Assembly: GCA_964478125.1 (NCBI GenBank)
Contig: CAYZGR010000005.1
Span: 1 to 64,000, forward strand
Source of the DNA: FW021-bin31 sp964478125
GTDB lineage: Bacteria; Bacteroidota; Bacteroidia; Chitinophagales; Chitinophagaceae
DNA length: 64,000 bases
Reading direction: 5' to 3'
A program made the position numbers and the translations under genes. Below the pieces are notes generated by a model. It had not been told where the DNA came from and ran no database searches. It saw nothing but the letters and a program-made list of their open reading frames with translations. Each line of letters starts with the position of its first letter. Position 1 is the first letter of the stretch. Shown here piece by piece: positions 1 to 8,026 of the stretch.

Positions 1-48
1 AAGAGCGGCAGCGCTCAGGGATAACGGGTAAACGAACAAGACCAAAAC

Positions 49-79
49 AAAAGCCGGCTACTCTTTGCAGCCGGCTTTT
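49..79. terminator. Intrinsic terminator hairpin, left edge
   Basis: A perfect 11-bp inverted repeat (arms 49-59 and 69-79, loop of 9) begins with A4 and ends with T4, so it can act in both directions. It lies 21 bases past the stop of the minus-strand DksA-like gene and probably ends the ileS-dksA-like transcript. Confidence 0.8.
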
Positions 80-99
80 AAGATTCTAAAGCTATTAAA

Positions 100-741
100 T
101 TAATTTTTTCGGGCCTGTTTCGCTTCAATGCTGAGTGTCGCATGCGGCACGGCGCGTAATCTTTTTTTATCAATTAATTTACCGGTGACCCGGCAGATAC
201 CGTAGGTTTTGTTTTCAATGCGTATCAGCGCTTTTTCCAGGTGGTCAATATATTGGATCTGGCGGCTGACCAATTGGCTTAGCTGCTCGCGTTCCATGGT
301 GCCGCTGCCGTCTTCCACACTCATAAATTTGCTTTCAGTGTCATCCGTTCCCGAATCTCCTTTTCGTGTGATCAGTCCCTGCAGATAATTGACTTCTTTT
401 CTGGCTGCTTCCAGCTTTTTTTGGATTAATTCTTTAAATTCCTGGAGATCGGCATCACTATAACGTCTTCCGGGCGTATAAGCAGTTTTAGGGGTATCTA
501 AAAGCGAGGGATTGGGTTTGTAAACAAACTTTTTCGATGAAGTTCTCATCGAATGCTCATTCCCTGAAGCTGCATCCGAAGCCTTTGTTGTTTTTTTCTT
601 AGTCACTTTCTTCTTTTTAGTTGCTTTGGAAGTGGCAGACGATTTCGCTGAAGCCGCCTGTACAGCCTTCTTTTTGTCCTGAGAAGTACTGCCTTTAGCT
701 GCTTTTTTAGAGGAATCTGTCTTTTTTTTCTTCGTTGCCAT
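100..741 (-). CDS. DksA/TraR-family protein with lysine-rich histone-like tail
   Basis: A 213-residue protein. Residues 1-60 are low-complexity Lys/Ala/Ser/Thr and resemble a histone H1 tail; the C-terminal ~120 residues match the DksA/TraR family of RNA-polymerase secondary-channel regulators, with a predicted coiled coil and a terminal YGICRVTGK segment. The family's four-cysteine zinc finger is reduced to a single Cys (about C183), so zinc binding is doubtful; Bacteroidota homologues commonly show this degenerate form. The start is the ATG at 741, not the in-frame ATG at 789, because 789 lies inside ileS and 741 leaves a 4-base gap after the ileS stop. It is probably co-transcribed with ileS. 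A role in transcription or nucleoid binding is inference. Confidence 0.85.
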   Translation of the reverse strand: MATKKKKTDSSKKAAKGSTSQDKKKAVQAASAKSSATSKATKKKKVTKKKTTKASDAASGNEHSMRTSSKKFVYKPNPSLLDTPKTAYTPGRRYSDADLQEFKELIQKKLEAARKEVNYLQGLITRKGDSGTDDTESKFMSVEDGSGTMEREQLSQLVSRQIQYIDHLEKALIRIENKTYGICRVTGKLIDKKRLRAVPHATLSIEAKQARKN

Positions 742-745
742 ATCT

Positions 746-3700
746 TCAATTATTTTTAAGAACCTGAATGTAAATCTTGGCATTGTCAACTTCTATCTCG
801 GAACCCTCTTTTAAATCAGGCACTATTTCCAGTTCATCTGCCAAAATTTCGGTGCAAATATAATTATTAAAATGAATAATTGCCGATTTCAGCCCATTGG
901 GGTTTGAAAGCTTAACAGTTATCCGGTCGGTTAGTTCAAAATTATTTTCTTTTCGCAATTTCTGAATGCGGTTGATCAGTTCTCTCGCCTGGCCTTCCTC
1001 TATCAACTCGGGTGTTAATTGAATATCCAGTGCTACGGTGAGCTTGTCTTTGGATGCTACGGACCATCCGGGAATATCTTCAAAGGTAATTTCTGTTTCT
1101 TCCAGCTTCAGGCAAAAAGAGCCATCTTCCAGATCCAGCATGTAATGGCCTTCTTTTTCTATCCGGGCAATGTCTTGCTGGTCAAATTGAGCCAGTGCAC
1201 GTGTAACAATTTTCATTTTTGGCCCGAGTTTTTTACCCAGTACCTTAAAGTTGGGTTTGATCCTCTTTCTGATAAAGCCTTCCGTATCCTTAAGGTACTC
1301 TATTTCTTTGACATTCACTTCATTGGTGATCAATTCAGATACGGCCTCCAATTGTTGTTGCATGTGCGGATCGGAAACAGGGATCAGCGCTTTTTGTAAG
1401 GGCTGCCGTACTTTGATGCCGGTTTGATCATTTATTTTTACCCGCTTTCTAAGCGAAAGGATGAGAGAAGTAACGTCCTGTGCCAGCTGCATACGTTCTT
1501 CCAGATCCGGATCACGGACGTCCTCTTTTGCAATGGGGAAATCTGTTAAATGAATGGATTTTGCCGCTTGGCGCCCGCTGATGCTATTTAAATTTCTGTA
1601 AAGCCAGTCGCTAAAGAAAGGGGAGATGGGAGCCATCAGCTGTAGCAGGGTCTCCATACATTCATATAAAGTCTGGTAGGCGCAGATTTTGTCTTTACCA
1701 TAATCTCCTTTCCAGAAGCGACGACGGCACAAGCGTACATACCAGTTGCTCAACTGTTCGCCGGCAAAATTTTGAATAGCCCTTCCGGCACGGGTGGGTT
1801 CATAATCATTCATCCATTTCGTTACATCGGAGATAAGGGTATGGAGGGAAGACAAGATCCATCGATCAATTTCCGGACGGTCTTTTACGGGGATATAATC
1901 TTCTTCGAATGTAAATCCGTCAATATTGGCATACATGGCGAAGAAATTGTATGTATTAAAAAGAGTATTGAAATATTTACGCTGTGCTTCTGCAATACCG
2001 GCGGGATCGAAGCGCAGGTTATCCCAGGGGGAAGCATTGGTAACCAGATACCAACGGGTAGCATCGGCGCCGTATTGGCTAATAATGGAAAACGGATCCA
2101 CGACGTTACCTACCGTTTTACTCATTTTATTGCCCTCTTTATCCAGCACCAGTCCATTGGATACTACTGTTTTGTAAGCAACGGAATCAAATAACAAGCC
2201 GGCGATAGCATGGAGCGTATAAAACCAGCCGCGGGTTTGATCAACTCCCTCTGCAATAAAATCGGCAGGGAAATTATCTGTAAAAGGAGCTTTGAAAGGT
2301 TGCGGGTTGCCGGCTTCCAGCTTTTCATGGTCCAGTCCCCACTGGGCATAAGGCATAGAGCCGCTGTCAAACCAGACGTCTATCAGATCCGGTTCACGAT
2401 ACATGGGTTCTCCTTCTTCGCTCACCAATACAATTTCATCCACATAGGGCTTATGCAGATCAATATTCTCCCAGGAATCCCATGGAAGTTGCTTCATAAA
2501 GCCTTTGTCCAGTGCTTTTTGGATTTCTTTCCTTAGTTCAGGAATAGATCCAATAGCTTGGCCGGTCTTTCGATCCCGGGTAAACCAGATAGGCAGCGGT
2601 GTACCCCAAAACCGGCTGCGGCTGAGGTTCCAGTCTACCATATTTTCCAGCCAGTTTCCAAAACGCCCGGTGCCGGTGGCTTCCGGTTTCCAGTTTATGG
2701 TCTTATTGAGGCTAATCAGCCGCTCCTGGCAGGCTGTGGTTCGTATGAACCATGCATCCAGAGGGTAATAAATGATTGGTTTTGTGGTGCGCCAGCAATG
2801 AGGATAGCTGTGTTCGTATTTTTCTATCTTGAAAGCCCGGCCTTCCTTTTTAAGCTTTACGCAAATATCCACGTTTACATCCTGATAATCCGGGTCGTCG
2901 GTATAATTTTTTACGTAACGGCCGCTGAACTCTCCCAGACCTTCTATCAGTCTTCCCTTTCGGTCTACCGTGGTCAACATGCCGATGTGGTGTTTTTTGC
3001 CGATGCGGTAGTCATCTGCACCGAAAGAAGGAGCCGTGTGCACTATTCCGGTACCGTCTTCCGTAGTTACAAAATCTCCCGCAAGGATGCGGAACGGTTG
3101 TGCATCCGGAGTTATTGCTCTGATCTTCTTTATGGAATTGGCTTCAAAAGAAAGCAGTTGTTCGTATGAGCAACCCTCTATCTGGCGACCCTTAAAACGC
3201 AATAATATTTTCCATGGCAGTACTTTCTTATTATCTTTTGAAGCCTCAAAATCTGCCCCTTCAAATTCGGGCTTAAAGTATTGATTGAGGAGCGGCTCGG
3301 CCATGACTATTCGTATGCGTTCTCTCGTGTAGGGGTTCAGGGTGTCAACCAAAACATAGTCAATATTTTTGCCAATGGTGAGCGCGAGATTAGCCGGTAA
3401 GGTCCATGGAGTGGTCGTCCATGCGATATAATAAACCGGTATATCGGCGCCCTCTGTTTCAAAAAGGAACGCGCTCTTTTCGTCCTGCACCGCCCTGAAC
3501 ATAGCAACTGTAGAGGTATCCTTAACGTTTTTATAGGTTCCCGGCTGGTTTAATTCATGGGAACTTAAGCCTGTGCCGGCAGCGGGAGAATAAGGCTGGA
3601 TGCTGACGTCTTTGTACAGAAGATCTTTTTCATAAAGTTGTTTAAGGAGGAACCAAAGGGTTTCTATATACGGATTTTCAAAGGTAACATACGGACGCTC

Positions 3701-4168
3701 CAGATCCACCCAATAACCGATCTTTCGGGTCAACTCGTCCCACTCATTCTTAAAACGCAATACTTCTTTTCGGCAAATGTCGTTGTATTCGGCTATCGAG
3801 ATACCGGGTTTCCCGTCTGGGCGGTCTTTACCCACATCCTCTTTTGTAATGCCAAGCTTTTTTTCCACATTCAGTTCAACCGGTAACCCGTGCGTATCCC
3901 ATCCTCCTTTTCTTTTTACTTCAAATCCCTGCATGGTTTTGTACCGGCATACCAGATCTTTGATGGTTCGGGATATCACGTGGTGGATGCCGGGCATGCC
4001 GTTGGCGGAGGGCGGCCCTTCATAAAACACATAAGGGGCCTGCCCTTTGCGCAGCTCTATACTTTTATTAAAAGTATCTTGTTGCTGCCATATGTCCAAA
4101 ATTTCCTTTTCTAATTTTGGTAGGTCAAGATTACTAAATTCCGGATATTTTTGGGTCATCTGCGCCAT
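746..4168 (-). CDS. ileS: Isoleucyl-tRNA synthetase, IleRS2-like with GIHH signature
   Basis: This enzyme charges tRNA-Ile with isoleucine in the cytoplasm. The 1140 residues fit the long, eukaryote-like IleRS2 class. Visible motifs are the class I signature region after PPSANG, GWDTHGLPVE, WTTTPWTLPANLAL, the SRSRFWGTPLPIW segment and KMSKT in place of KMSKS. The HIGH signature reads GIHH (residues 60-63), a swapped form reported in mupirocin-hyper-resistant IleRS2. Start ATG 4168 gives MAQMTQK; the ATG three codons later is equally possible. A TAnnTTTG promoter element lies about 50 bases upstream, and the DksA-like gene follows after 4 bases. Confidence 0.97.
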   Translation of the reverse strand: MAQMTQKYPEFSNLDLPKLEKEILDIWQQQDTFNKSIELRKGQAPYVFYEGPPSANGMPGIHHVISRTIKDLVCRYKTMQGFEVKRKGGWDTHGLPVELNVEKKLGITKEDVGKDRPDGKPGISIAEYNDICRKEVLRFKNEWDELTRKIGYWVDLERPYVTFENPYIETLWFLLKQLYEKDLLYKDVSIQPYSPAAGTGLSSHELNQPGTYKNVKDTSTVAMFRAVQDEKSAFLFETEGADIPVYYIAWTTTPWTLPANLALTIGKNIDYVLVDTLNPYTRERIRIVMAEPLLNQYFKPEFEGADFEASKDNKKVLPWKILLRFKGRQIEGCSYEQLLSFEANSIKKIRAITPDAQPFRILAGDFVTTEDGTGIVHTAPSFGADDYRIGKKHHIGMLTTVDRKGRLIEGLGEFSGRYVKNYTDDPDYQDVNVDICVKLKKEGRAFKIEKYEHSYPHCWRTTKPIIYYPLDAWFIRTTACQERLISLNKTINWKPEATGTGRFGNWLENMVDWNLSRSRFWGTPLPIWFTRDRKTGQAIGSIPELRKEIQKALDKGFMKQLPWDSWENIDLHKPYVDEIVLVSEEGEPMYREPDLIDVWFDSGSMPYAQWGLDHEKLEAGNPQPFKAPFTDNFPADFIAEGVDQTRGWFYTLHAIAGLLFDSVAYKTVVSNGLVLDKEGNKMSKTVGNVVDPFSIISQYGADATRWYLVTNASPWDNLRFDPAGIAEAQRKYFNTLFNTYNFFAMYANIDGFTFEEDYIPVKDRPEIDRWILSSLHTLISDVTKWMNDYEPTRAGRAIQNFAGEQLSNWYVRLCRRRFWKGDYGKDKICAYQTLYECMETLLQLMAPISPFFSDWLYRNLNSISGRQAAKSIHLTDFPIAKEDVRDPDLEERMQLAQDVTSLILSLRKRVKINDQTGIKVRQPLQKALIPVSDPHMQQQLEAVSELITNEVNVKEIEYLKDTEGFIRKRIKPNFKVLGKKLGPKMKIVTRALAQFDQQDIARIEKEGHYMLDLEDGSFCLKLEETEITFEDIPGWSVASKDKLTVALDIQLTPELIEEGQARELINRIQKLRKENNFELTDRITVKLSNPNGLKSAIIHFNNYICTEILADELEIVPDLKEGSEIEVDNAKIYIQVLKNN

Positions 4169-4219
4169 ATCTCTTTCTTAGATCCCTCTGTTTTATAAGA
4201 ATGAGGATGAAAATGGGTG

Positions 4220-4227
4220 CAAATTTA
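4220..4227 (-). promoter_or_regulatory. Candidate -7 element for ileS
   Basis: The minus strand reads TAAATTTG, an exact match to the Bacteroidota sigma-A -7 consensus TAnnTTTG, followed by CACCC. It would give a leader of roughly 45 bases before the ileS ATG. No clear -33 TTG is present at the expected distance. Confidence 0.55.
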
Positions 4228-4420
4228 CGAAATTTTAGCAGTATGGAAGTGTCCCTTTCCCTGAACTTGTTGCCCGGAAATATGGGATGTGTTGTCTTTT
4301 TGAATAGCTGGAAGAAAACCATTGTAAAGGCAGAGTATGGTAATTTTTCGGGAAGACCCAAGTGTCTCGCAGATGGTTTTCTGCTATGGGAATATGTGAT
4401 TTTACCAACGCAAGGGTCCA

Positions 4421-6079
4421 TTATATTATGCTCTTTGCCGCCGTTCTTCCGGCAGTACGTCCGGAGAAGATACATCCTCCCAGAAAAGTGCCCTCGAGGG
4501 CCCGGTAACCATGCATCCCTCCACCACCGAACCCGGCTGCTTCGCCGGCAGCAAATAAACCGGGGACCGGACTTCCGTTTTTGTTCAGAACCTGGGAAGA
4601 AAGATTGGTTTCCAATCCTCCTAATGTTTTGCGGGTTAAAATATGCAGCCTTACCGCTATTAAGGGGCCTGCATGTGGATCCAGGATCTTATGCGGCTTT
4701 GCTGTTCGGACCAGCCTGTCCCCTATATATTTTCTTGAGTTCCGGAGCGCAATTATTTGTAGATCTTTAGAGAATTTATTTTCCATTTCTCTGTCACGGG
4801 CTATGAGCTGATCTTTTAAGAAGCCCTTGTCAATAAGCGACGCTCCTGTTAACCGGTTCATACTTTGAATGAGTTCGTCCAGATTGTCTTTTACGATGAA
4901 ATCTTCCCCCTCTTTTTTGAAGTTTTCCACCGGAGCTGTTGCCGACCTTCCGAACGCACGATCAAGTAGCTGTTTCCAGCTTTTATGGGTCAGGTCCGGA
5001 TTTTGTTCTGAGCCCGAGAGGGCAAATTCTTTACTGATGATCTTTTGGTTGAGGATGAACCAGCTGTAATCATAGCCGGTATGTAAGATATGTTGGAGCG
5101 TTCCCAATGTGTCAAAACCCGGGAAACAGGGTGTGGGCAGGCGGTTGCCCCGCGCATCGAACCATAAAGAAGAAGGGCCGGGTAGAATCCGTATGCCATG
5201 TCTGGTCCATACCGGATGCCGGTTTTTTATACCTTCGGTATAATGCCACATCCGGTCGGAATGAATAAGATGGCCACCGGCAGCTTCAGCTATAGATAGC
5301 ATTTGTCCATCGACATAATCCGGTACGCCGTTTAACATATTCCGGGGCGCGGGCCCCATCCACTCGGGCCAATTTTCTCTGACCCGTTTCGGATTGGCGC
5401 CTATTCCTCCTGAAGCGATAATAACGGCCTGGGCATGAAATATAAAATCACCTGTCTTTTTCCGGGAACTTTTCATTCCTCTTTTTCCTGTATCTTCCTG
5501 CAATATGTATCCTTGTACGCCTGTAATAATTCCGCTTTCTGTTAGAAGCGCTTTAACCTGGTGGCGAAATTTAATGATAACGGTTCCTTCTTTGACGGCT
5601 TCATTGATTTGATTGATAAACGGAGCGATCAATCCCGGTCCCGTCCCCCAGGTAATATGGAAGCGTGGTACTGAATTGCCATGTCCCATGGCGTCATATC
5701 CTCCACGCTCGGCCCATCCTACTACGGGAAAGAAGCGAATCCCTTTCTCATGCAGCCAGGATCGTTTTTCATTTGCAGCGAAAGTTACATAAGCTTCCGC
5801 CCATTTGCGCGGCCAATGATCTTCCCGGCGATCAAATCCTGCAGTTCCCATCCAATCTTGTATGGCCAATTCATAGGAATCCCGAATACCCAATCGTCTC
5901 TGCTCTGGAGAATTGACCAGGAACAAGCCGCCGAAAGACCAAAATGCCTGTCCGCCCATGTTTTGTCTGGATTCCTGATCTAACAGCAGCACCTTTTTGC
6001 CTTGTTCAATGAGCGCTGCTGTTGCCACTAAACCGGAAAGACCCGTACCAACAACAATGACATCTGCATCCATGATCAT
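4421..6079 (-). CDS. FAD-binding dehydrogenase (fumarate reductase/KsdD-like flavoprotein)
   Basis: A 552-residue cytoplasmic flavoprotein. The N-terminus has the FAD dinucleotide-binding fold (VIVVGTGLSGL, residues 7-17) followed by an acidic LLLDQE end of the second strand and a Gly-rich NMGGQAFWSFGG loop. The C-terminal GLFAAGEAAGFGGGGMHGY and ALEGTFLGGC segments are the second FAD contact typical of the fumarate reductase/succinate dehydrogenase flavoprotein group. It resembles the stand-alone 'FAD-binding dehydrogenase' family; the substrate cannot be read from sequence. No signal peptide. Start is ATG 6079 or the in-frame ATG at 6073. It stands alone on the minus strand, 252 bases from ileS. 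Confidence 0.85.
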   Translation of the reverse strand: MIMDADVIVVGTGLSGLVATAALIEQGKKVLLLDQESRQNMGGQAFWSFGGLFLVNSPEQRRLGIRDSYELAIQDWMGTAGFDRREDHWPRKWAEAYVTFAANEKRSWLHEKGIRFFPVVGWAERGGYDAMGHGNSVPRFHITWGTGPGLIAPFINQINEAVKEGTVIIKFRHQVKALLTESGIITGVQGYILQEDTGKRGMKSSRKKTGDFIFHAQAVIIASGGIGANPKRVRENWPEWMGPAPRNMLNGVPDYVDGQMLSIAEAAGGHLIHSDRMWHYTEGIKNRHPVWTRHGIRILPGPSSLWFDARGNRLPTPCFPGFDTLGTLQHILHTGYDYSWFILNQKIISKEFALSGSEQNPDLTHKSWKQLLDRAFGRSATAPVENFKKEGEDFIVKDNLDELIQSMNRLTGASLIDKGFLKDQLIARDREMENKFSKDLQIIALRNSRKYIGDRLVRTAKPHKILDPHAGPLIAVRLHILTRKTLGGLETNLSSQVLNKNGSPVPGLFAAGEAAGFGGGGMHGYRALEGTFLGGCIFSGRTAGRTAAKSII

Positions 6080-6268
6080 AAAAACGGATTTACATGGGTT
6101 CTGTAATTTTATAGATGTAAGTTAATCTAAATATTCCTAATTTGTTTTTTGTTGGTTTTATAGATGGGTTTTATGCGTAAAAGGGCGTGTGTTTCCTTTC
6201 GTTTTTATTTATTGCTTTCCATTAATTTGTTAATTTTACCTCTCTAAAGAATTGAAAATAATTAAACT

Positions 6269-7264
6269 ATGGAATATAGAACACTTGGAAGCAGCGATTT
6301 AAAAGTTTCAGCTATTACTTTTGGAGCATGGGCAATAGGCGGATGGCAGTGGGGCGGCACCGATATGCGGGCAGCGATAGAGGCCATTGAGGCGGGGCTC
6401 GACAATGGAATTACCTCCATTGACACGGCTCCTATTTATGGATTCGGGTTAAGTGAGAAAATTGTAGGAGAGGCTTTAAAAGGGAAACAACGTGATAAAG
6501 TTCAATTGTTTACCAAGTTTGCACGTCGATGGGATACGGATGAAGGGGAGTTTATTGCGGAGACAGTTGACGAGCAGGGGAAGCCTATGAGAATTTATGG
6601 AAGGGCGGATAAGAAGAGCATTTTTGATGAATGCGAACAAAGCCTTAGAAGGCTCCGGACGGATTACATTGACCTCTATCAGATTCACTGGCCGGTTTCC
6701 GTGAGCCCTATAGAGGAAACTATGGAAGCGCTCGATGTTTTAAAGAGCCAGGGTAAGATCCGGGAGGCGGCCGTTTGTAATTATAAATTGGCCGAATTAA
6801 CCGAAGCAGAGAAGACCATCCATTTGGCCAGCGATCAGGTGCCGTACAGCATGGTATTGAGAGATTATGAAAAAGAGGTTGTTCCTTATTGTATGCAAAA
6901 CCGAATAGGAATTTTAGCCTATAGCCCCCTGCAGAGAGGTGTGTTGACCGGCAAATTTAAACCTGATCACCAGTTTAAAGAAGGAGACAGCAGGAGTACA
7001 AATAAATATTATAAGCCTGAAAACATCAAAAGGATCAACCGTTTTCTAAACAATATAAAGCCGGTAGCCGATAGACATAATGCCACTTTAGCCCAATTGG
7101 TCCTGCGGTGGACTATTGATCAACCCGGTATTACAGTAGCATTGGCGGGAGCGCGAGATGCCAAACAGGCTATACAGAATGCCCGGGCAGCAGATATAAA
7201 ATTATCGAAAGATGAAATGGACCATATTCGTAAAGAATTGTCCGGGTTGCAATTAATAGATTGA
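6269..7264 (+). CDS. Aldo/keto reductase
   Basis: A 331-residue NAD(P)H-dependent oxidoreductase of the (beta/alpha)8 AKR superfamily. The catalytic tetrad is visible as D52, Y57, K83 and H140, and the C-terminal NADP-binding AGARDAKQ segment is present. It is similar to the general-stress/YajO-like group that reduces aldehydes, but the substrate is unknown. Thiol peroxidase follows 90 bases downstream on the same strand, so the two may share a stress role (inference from context). Confidence 0.93.
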   Translation: MEYRTLGSSDLKVSAITFGAWAIGGWQWGGTDMRAAIEAIEAGLDNGITSIDTAPIYGFGLSEKIVGEALKGKQRDKVQLFTKFARRWDTDEGEFIAETVDEQGKPMRIYGRADKKSIFDECEQSLRRLRTDYIDLYQIHWPVSVSPIEETMEALDVLKSQGKIREAAVCNYKLAELTEAEKTIHLASDQVPYSMVLRDYEKEVVPYCMQNRIGILAYSPLQRGVLTGKFKPDHQFKEGDSRSTNKYYKPENIKRINRFLNNIKPVADRHNATLAQLVLRWTIDQPGITVALAGARDAKQAIQNARAADIKLSKDEMDHIRKELSGLQLID

Positions 7265-7354
7265 TCTTCAGGGAACAAAGGTTAAAATAATCCAACAAAA
7301 AGGCTTTTGAATTGTAGTAGTAAAACATTTATTCATTCAAAATTTATAATTTAT

Positions 7355-7852
7355 ATGGCAACCATTAAATTCCACGGAGATGATGTTCACACAGTAGGAG
7401 ATTTACCGGAAAAAGGCAGTCAGTTAAAAGATGTTACCCTTGTTGCAAATGATCTGTCGGAAAAATCCATCTCGGATTTTTCGGGGAAGAGACTGATACT
7501 GAGCCTTTTTCCAAGCATCAACACAGGGGTATGTGCCGATGCAGTACGTAATTTTAACAAGAAGGCGGCGGGTCTGAATGATGCGGTTGTACTCTGTATC
7601 TCCAAGGATCTGCCTTTTGCACAAGCCCAATTTTGCGGCGCTGAGGGTATAGAAAATGTTGTGACCTTATCTGATTTCAGAAGTGATCTCGGACAAGTTT
7701 ATGGTGTGCAAATGACTGATGGCCCATTAAAAGGATTGCTGAGCCGTGCGGTTATAGTAACGGACGACCAGGGGAAGATCGTTTACACAGAACAGGTACA
7801 GGAGATAACTGATGAGCCCGATTATGATGCTGCCCTGGAAGCGGCAAAATAA
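7355..7852 (+). CDS. tpx: Thiol peroxidase (Tpx-type peroxiredoxin)
   Basis: A 165-residue atypical 2-Cys peroxiredoxin that reduces hydroperoxides using thioredoxin. The peroxidatic Cys is C60 in SINTGVC (the usual Pro of TPVC is Gly here) and the resolving Cys is C94 in AQFCG, matching the E. coli Tpx C61/C95 spacing. The start is ATG 7355, since an upstream in-frame TTG at 7307 would add 16 residues not expected in the family. A strong terminator follows directly. Confidence 0.95.
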   Translation: MATIKFHGDDVHTVGDLPEKGSQLKDVTLVANDLSEKSISDFSGKRLILSLFPSINTGVCADAVRNFNKKAAGLNDAVVLCISKDLPFAQAQFCGAEGIENVVTLSDFRSDLGQVYGVQMTDGPLKGLLSRAVIVTDDQGKIVYTEQVQEITDEPDYDAALEAAK

Positions 7853-7862
7853 TTTTTTTATG

Positions 7863-7910
7863 TCATGAATCCCCGAACAAAACGCTTTGGGGATTCGTGA
7901 CTGTTTTTTT
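7863..7910 (+). terminator. Intrinsic terminator after tpx
   Basis: A 12-bp stem (7863-7874 with 7889-7900, one G-T pair) and a 14-base loop are followed by CTG and a run of T (7904-7910). It starts 10 bases after the tpx stop. Confidence 0.88.
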
Positions 7911-7921
7911 GCGAATAAGAA

Positions 7922-8021
7922 NNNNNNNNNNNNNNNNNNNNNNNNNNNNNNNNNNNNNNNNNNNNNNNNNNNNNNNNNNNNNNNNNNNNNNNNNNNNNNN
8001 NNNNNNNNNNNNNNNNNNNNN
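7922..8021. other. Assembly gap, 100 N
   Basis: Exactly 100 undetermined bases, the conventional size for a scaffold join of unknown length. The parE stop codon lies only 6 bases to the right and the tpx terminator 11 bases to the left, so no gene in view is cut, but any genes inside the true gap are invisible. Confidence 0.99.
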
Positions 8022-8026
8022 AAGGA

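Noticed and set aside
1772..3169. Long plus-strand frames of up to 203 residues inside ileS
   Set aside because: Antisense shadows of a well-supported gene; no signal peptide, domain or promoter supports them.
4134..4475. 113-residue minus-strand open frame between ileS and the FAD dehydrogenase gene
   Set aside because: It overlaps the start of ileS and the end of the flavoprotein gene, has no recognisable domain and looks like chance; the region is better read as intergenic with the ileS promoter.
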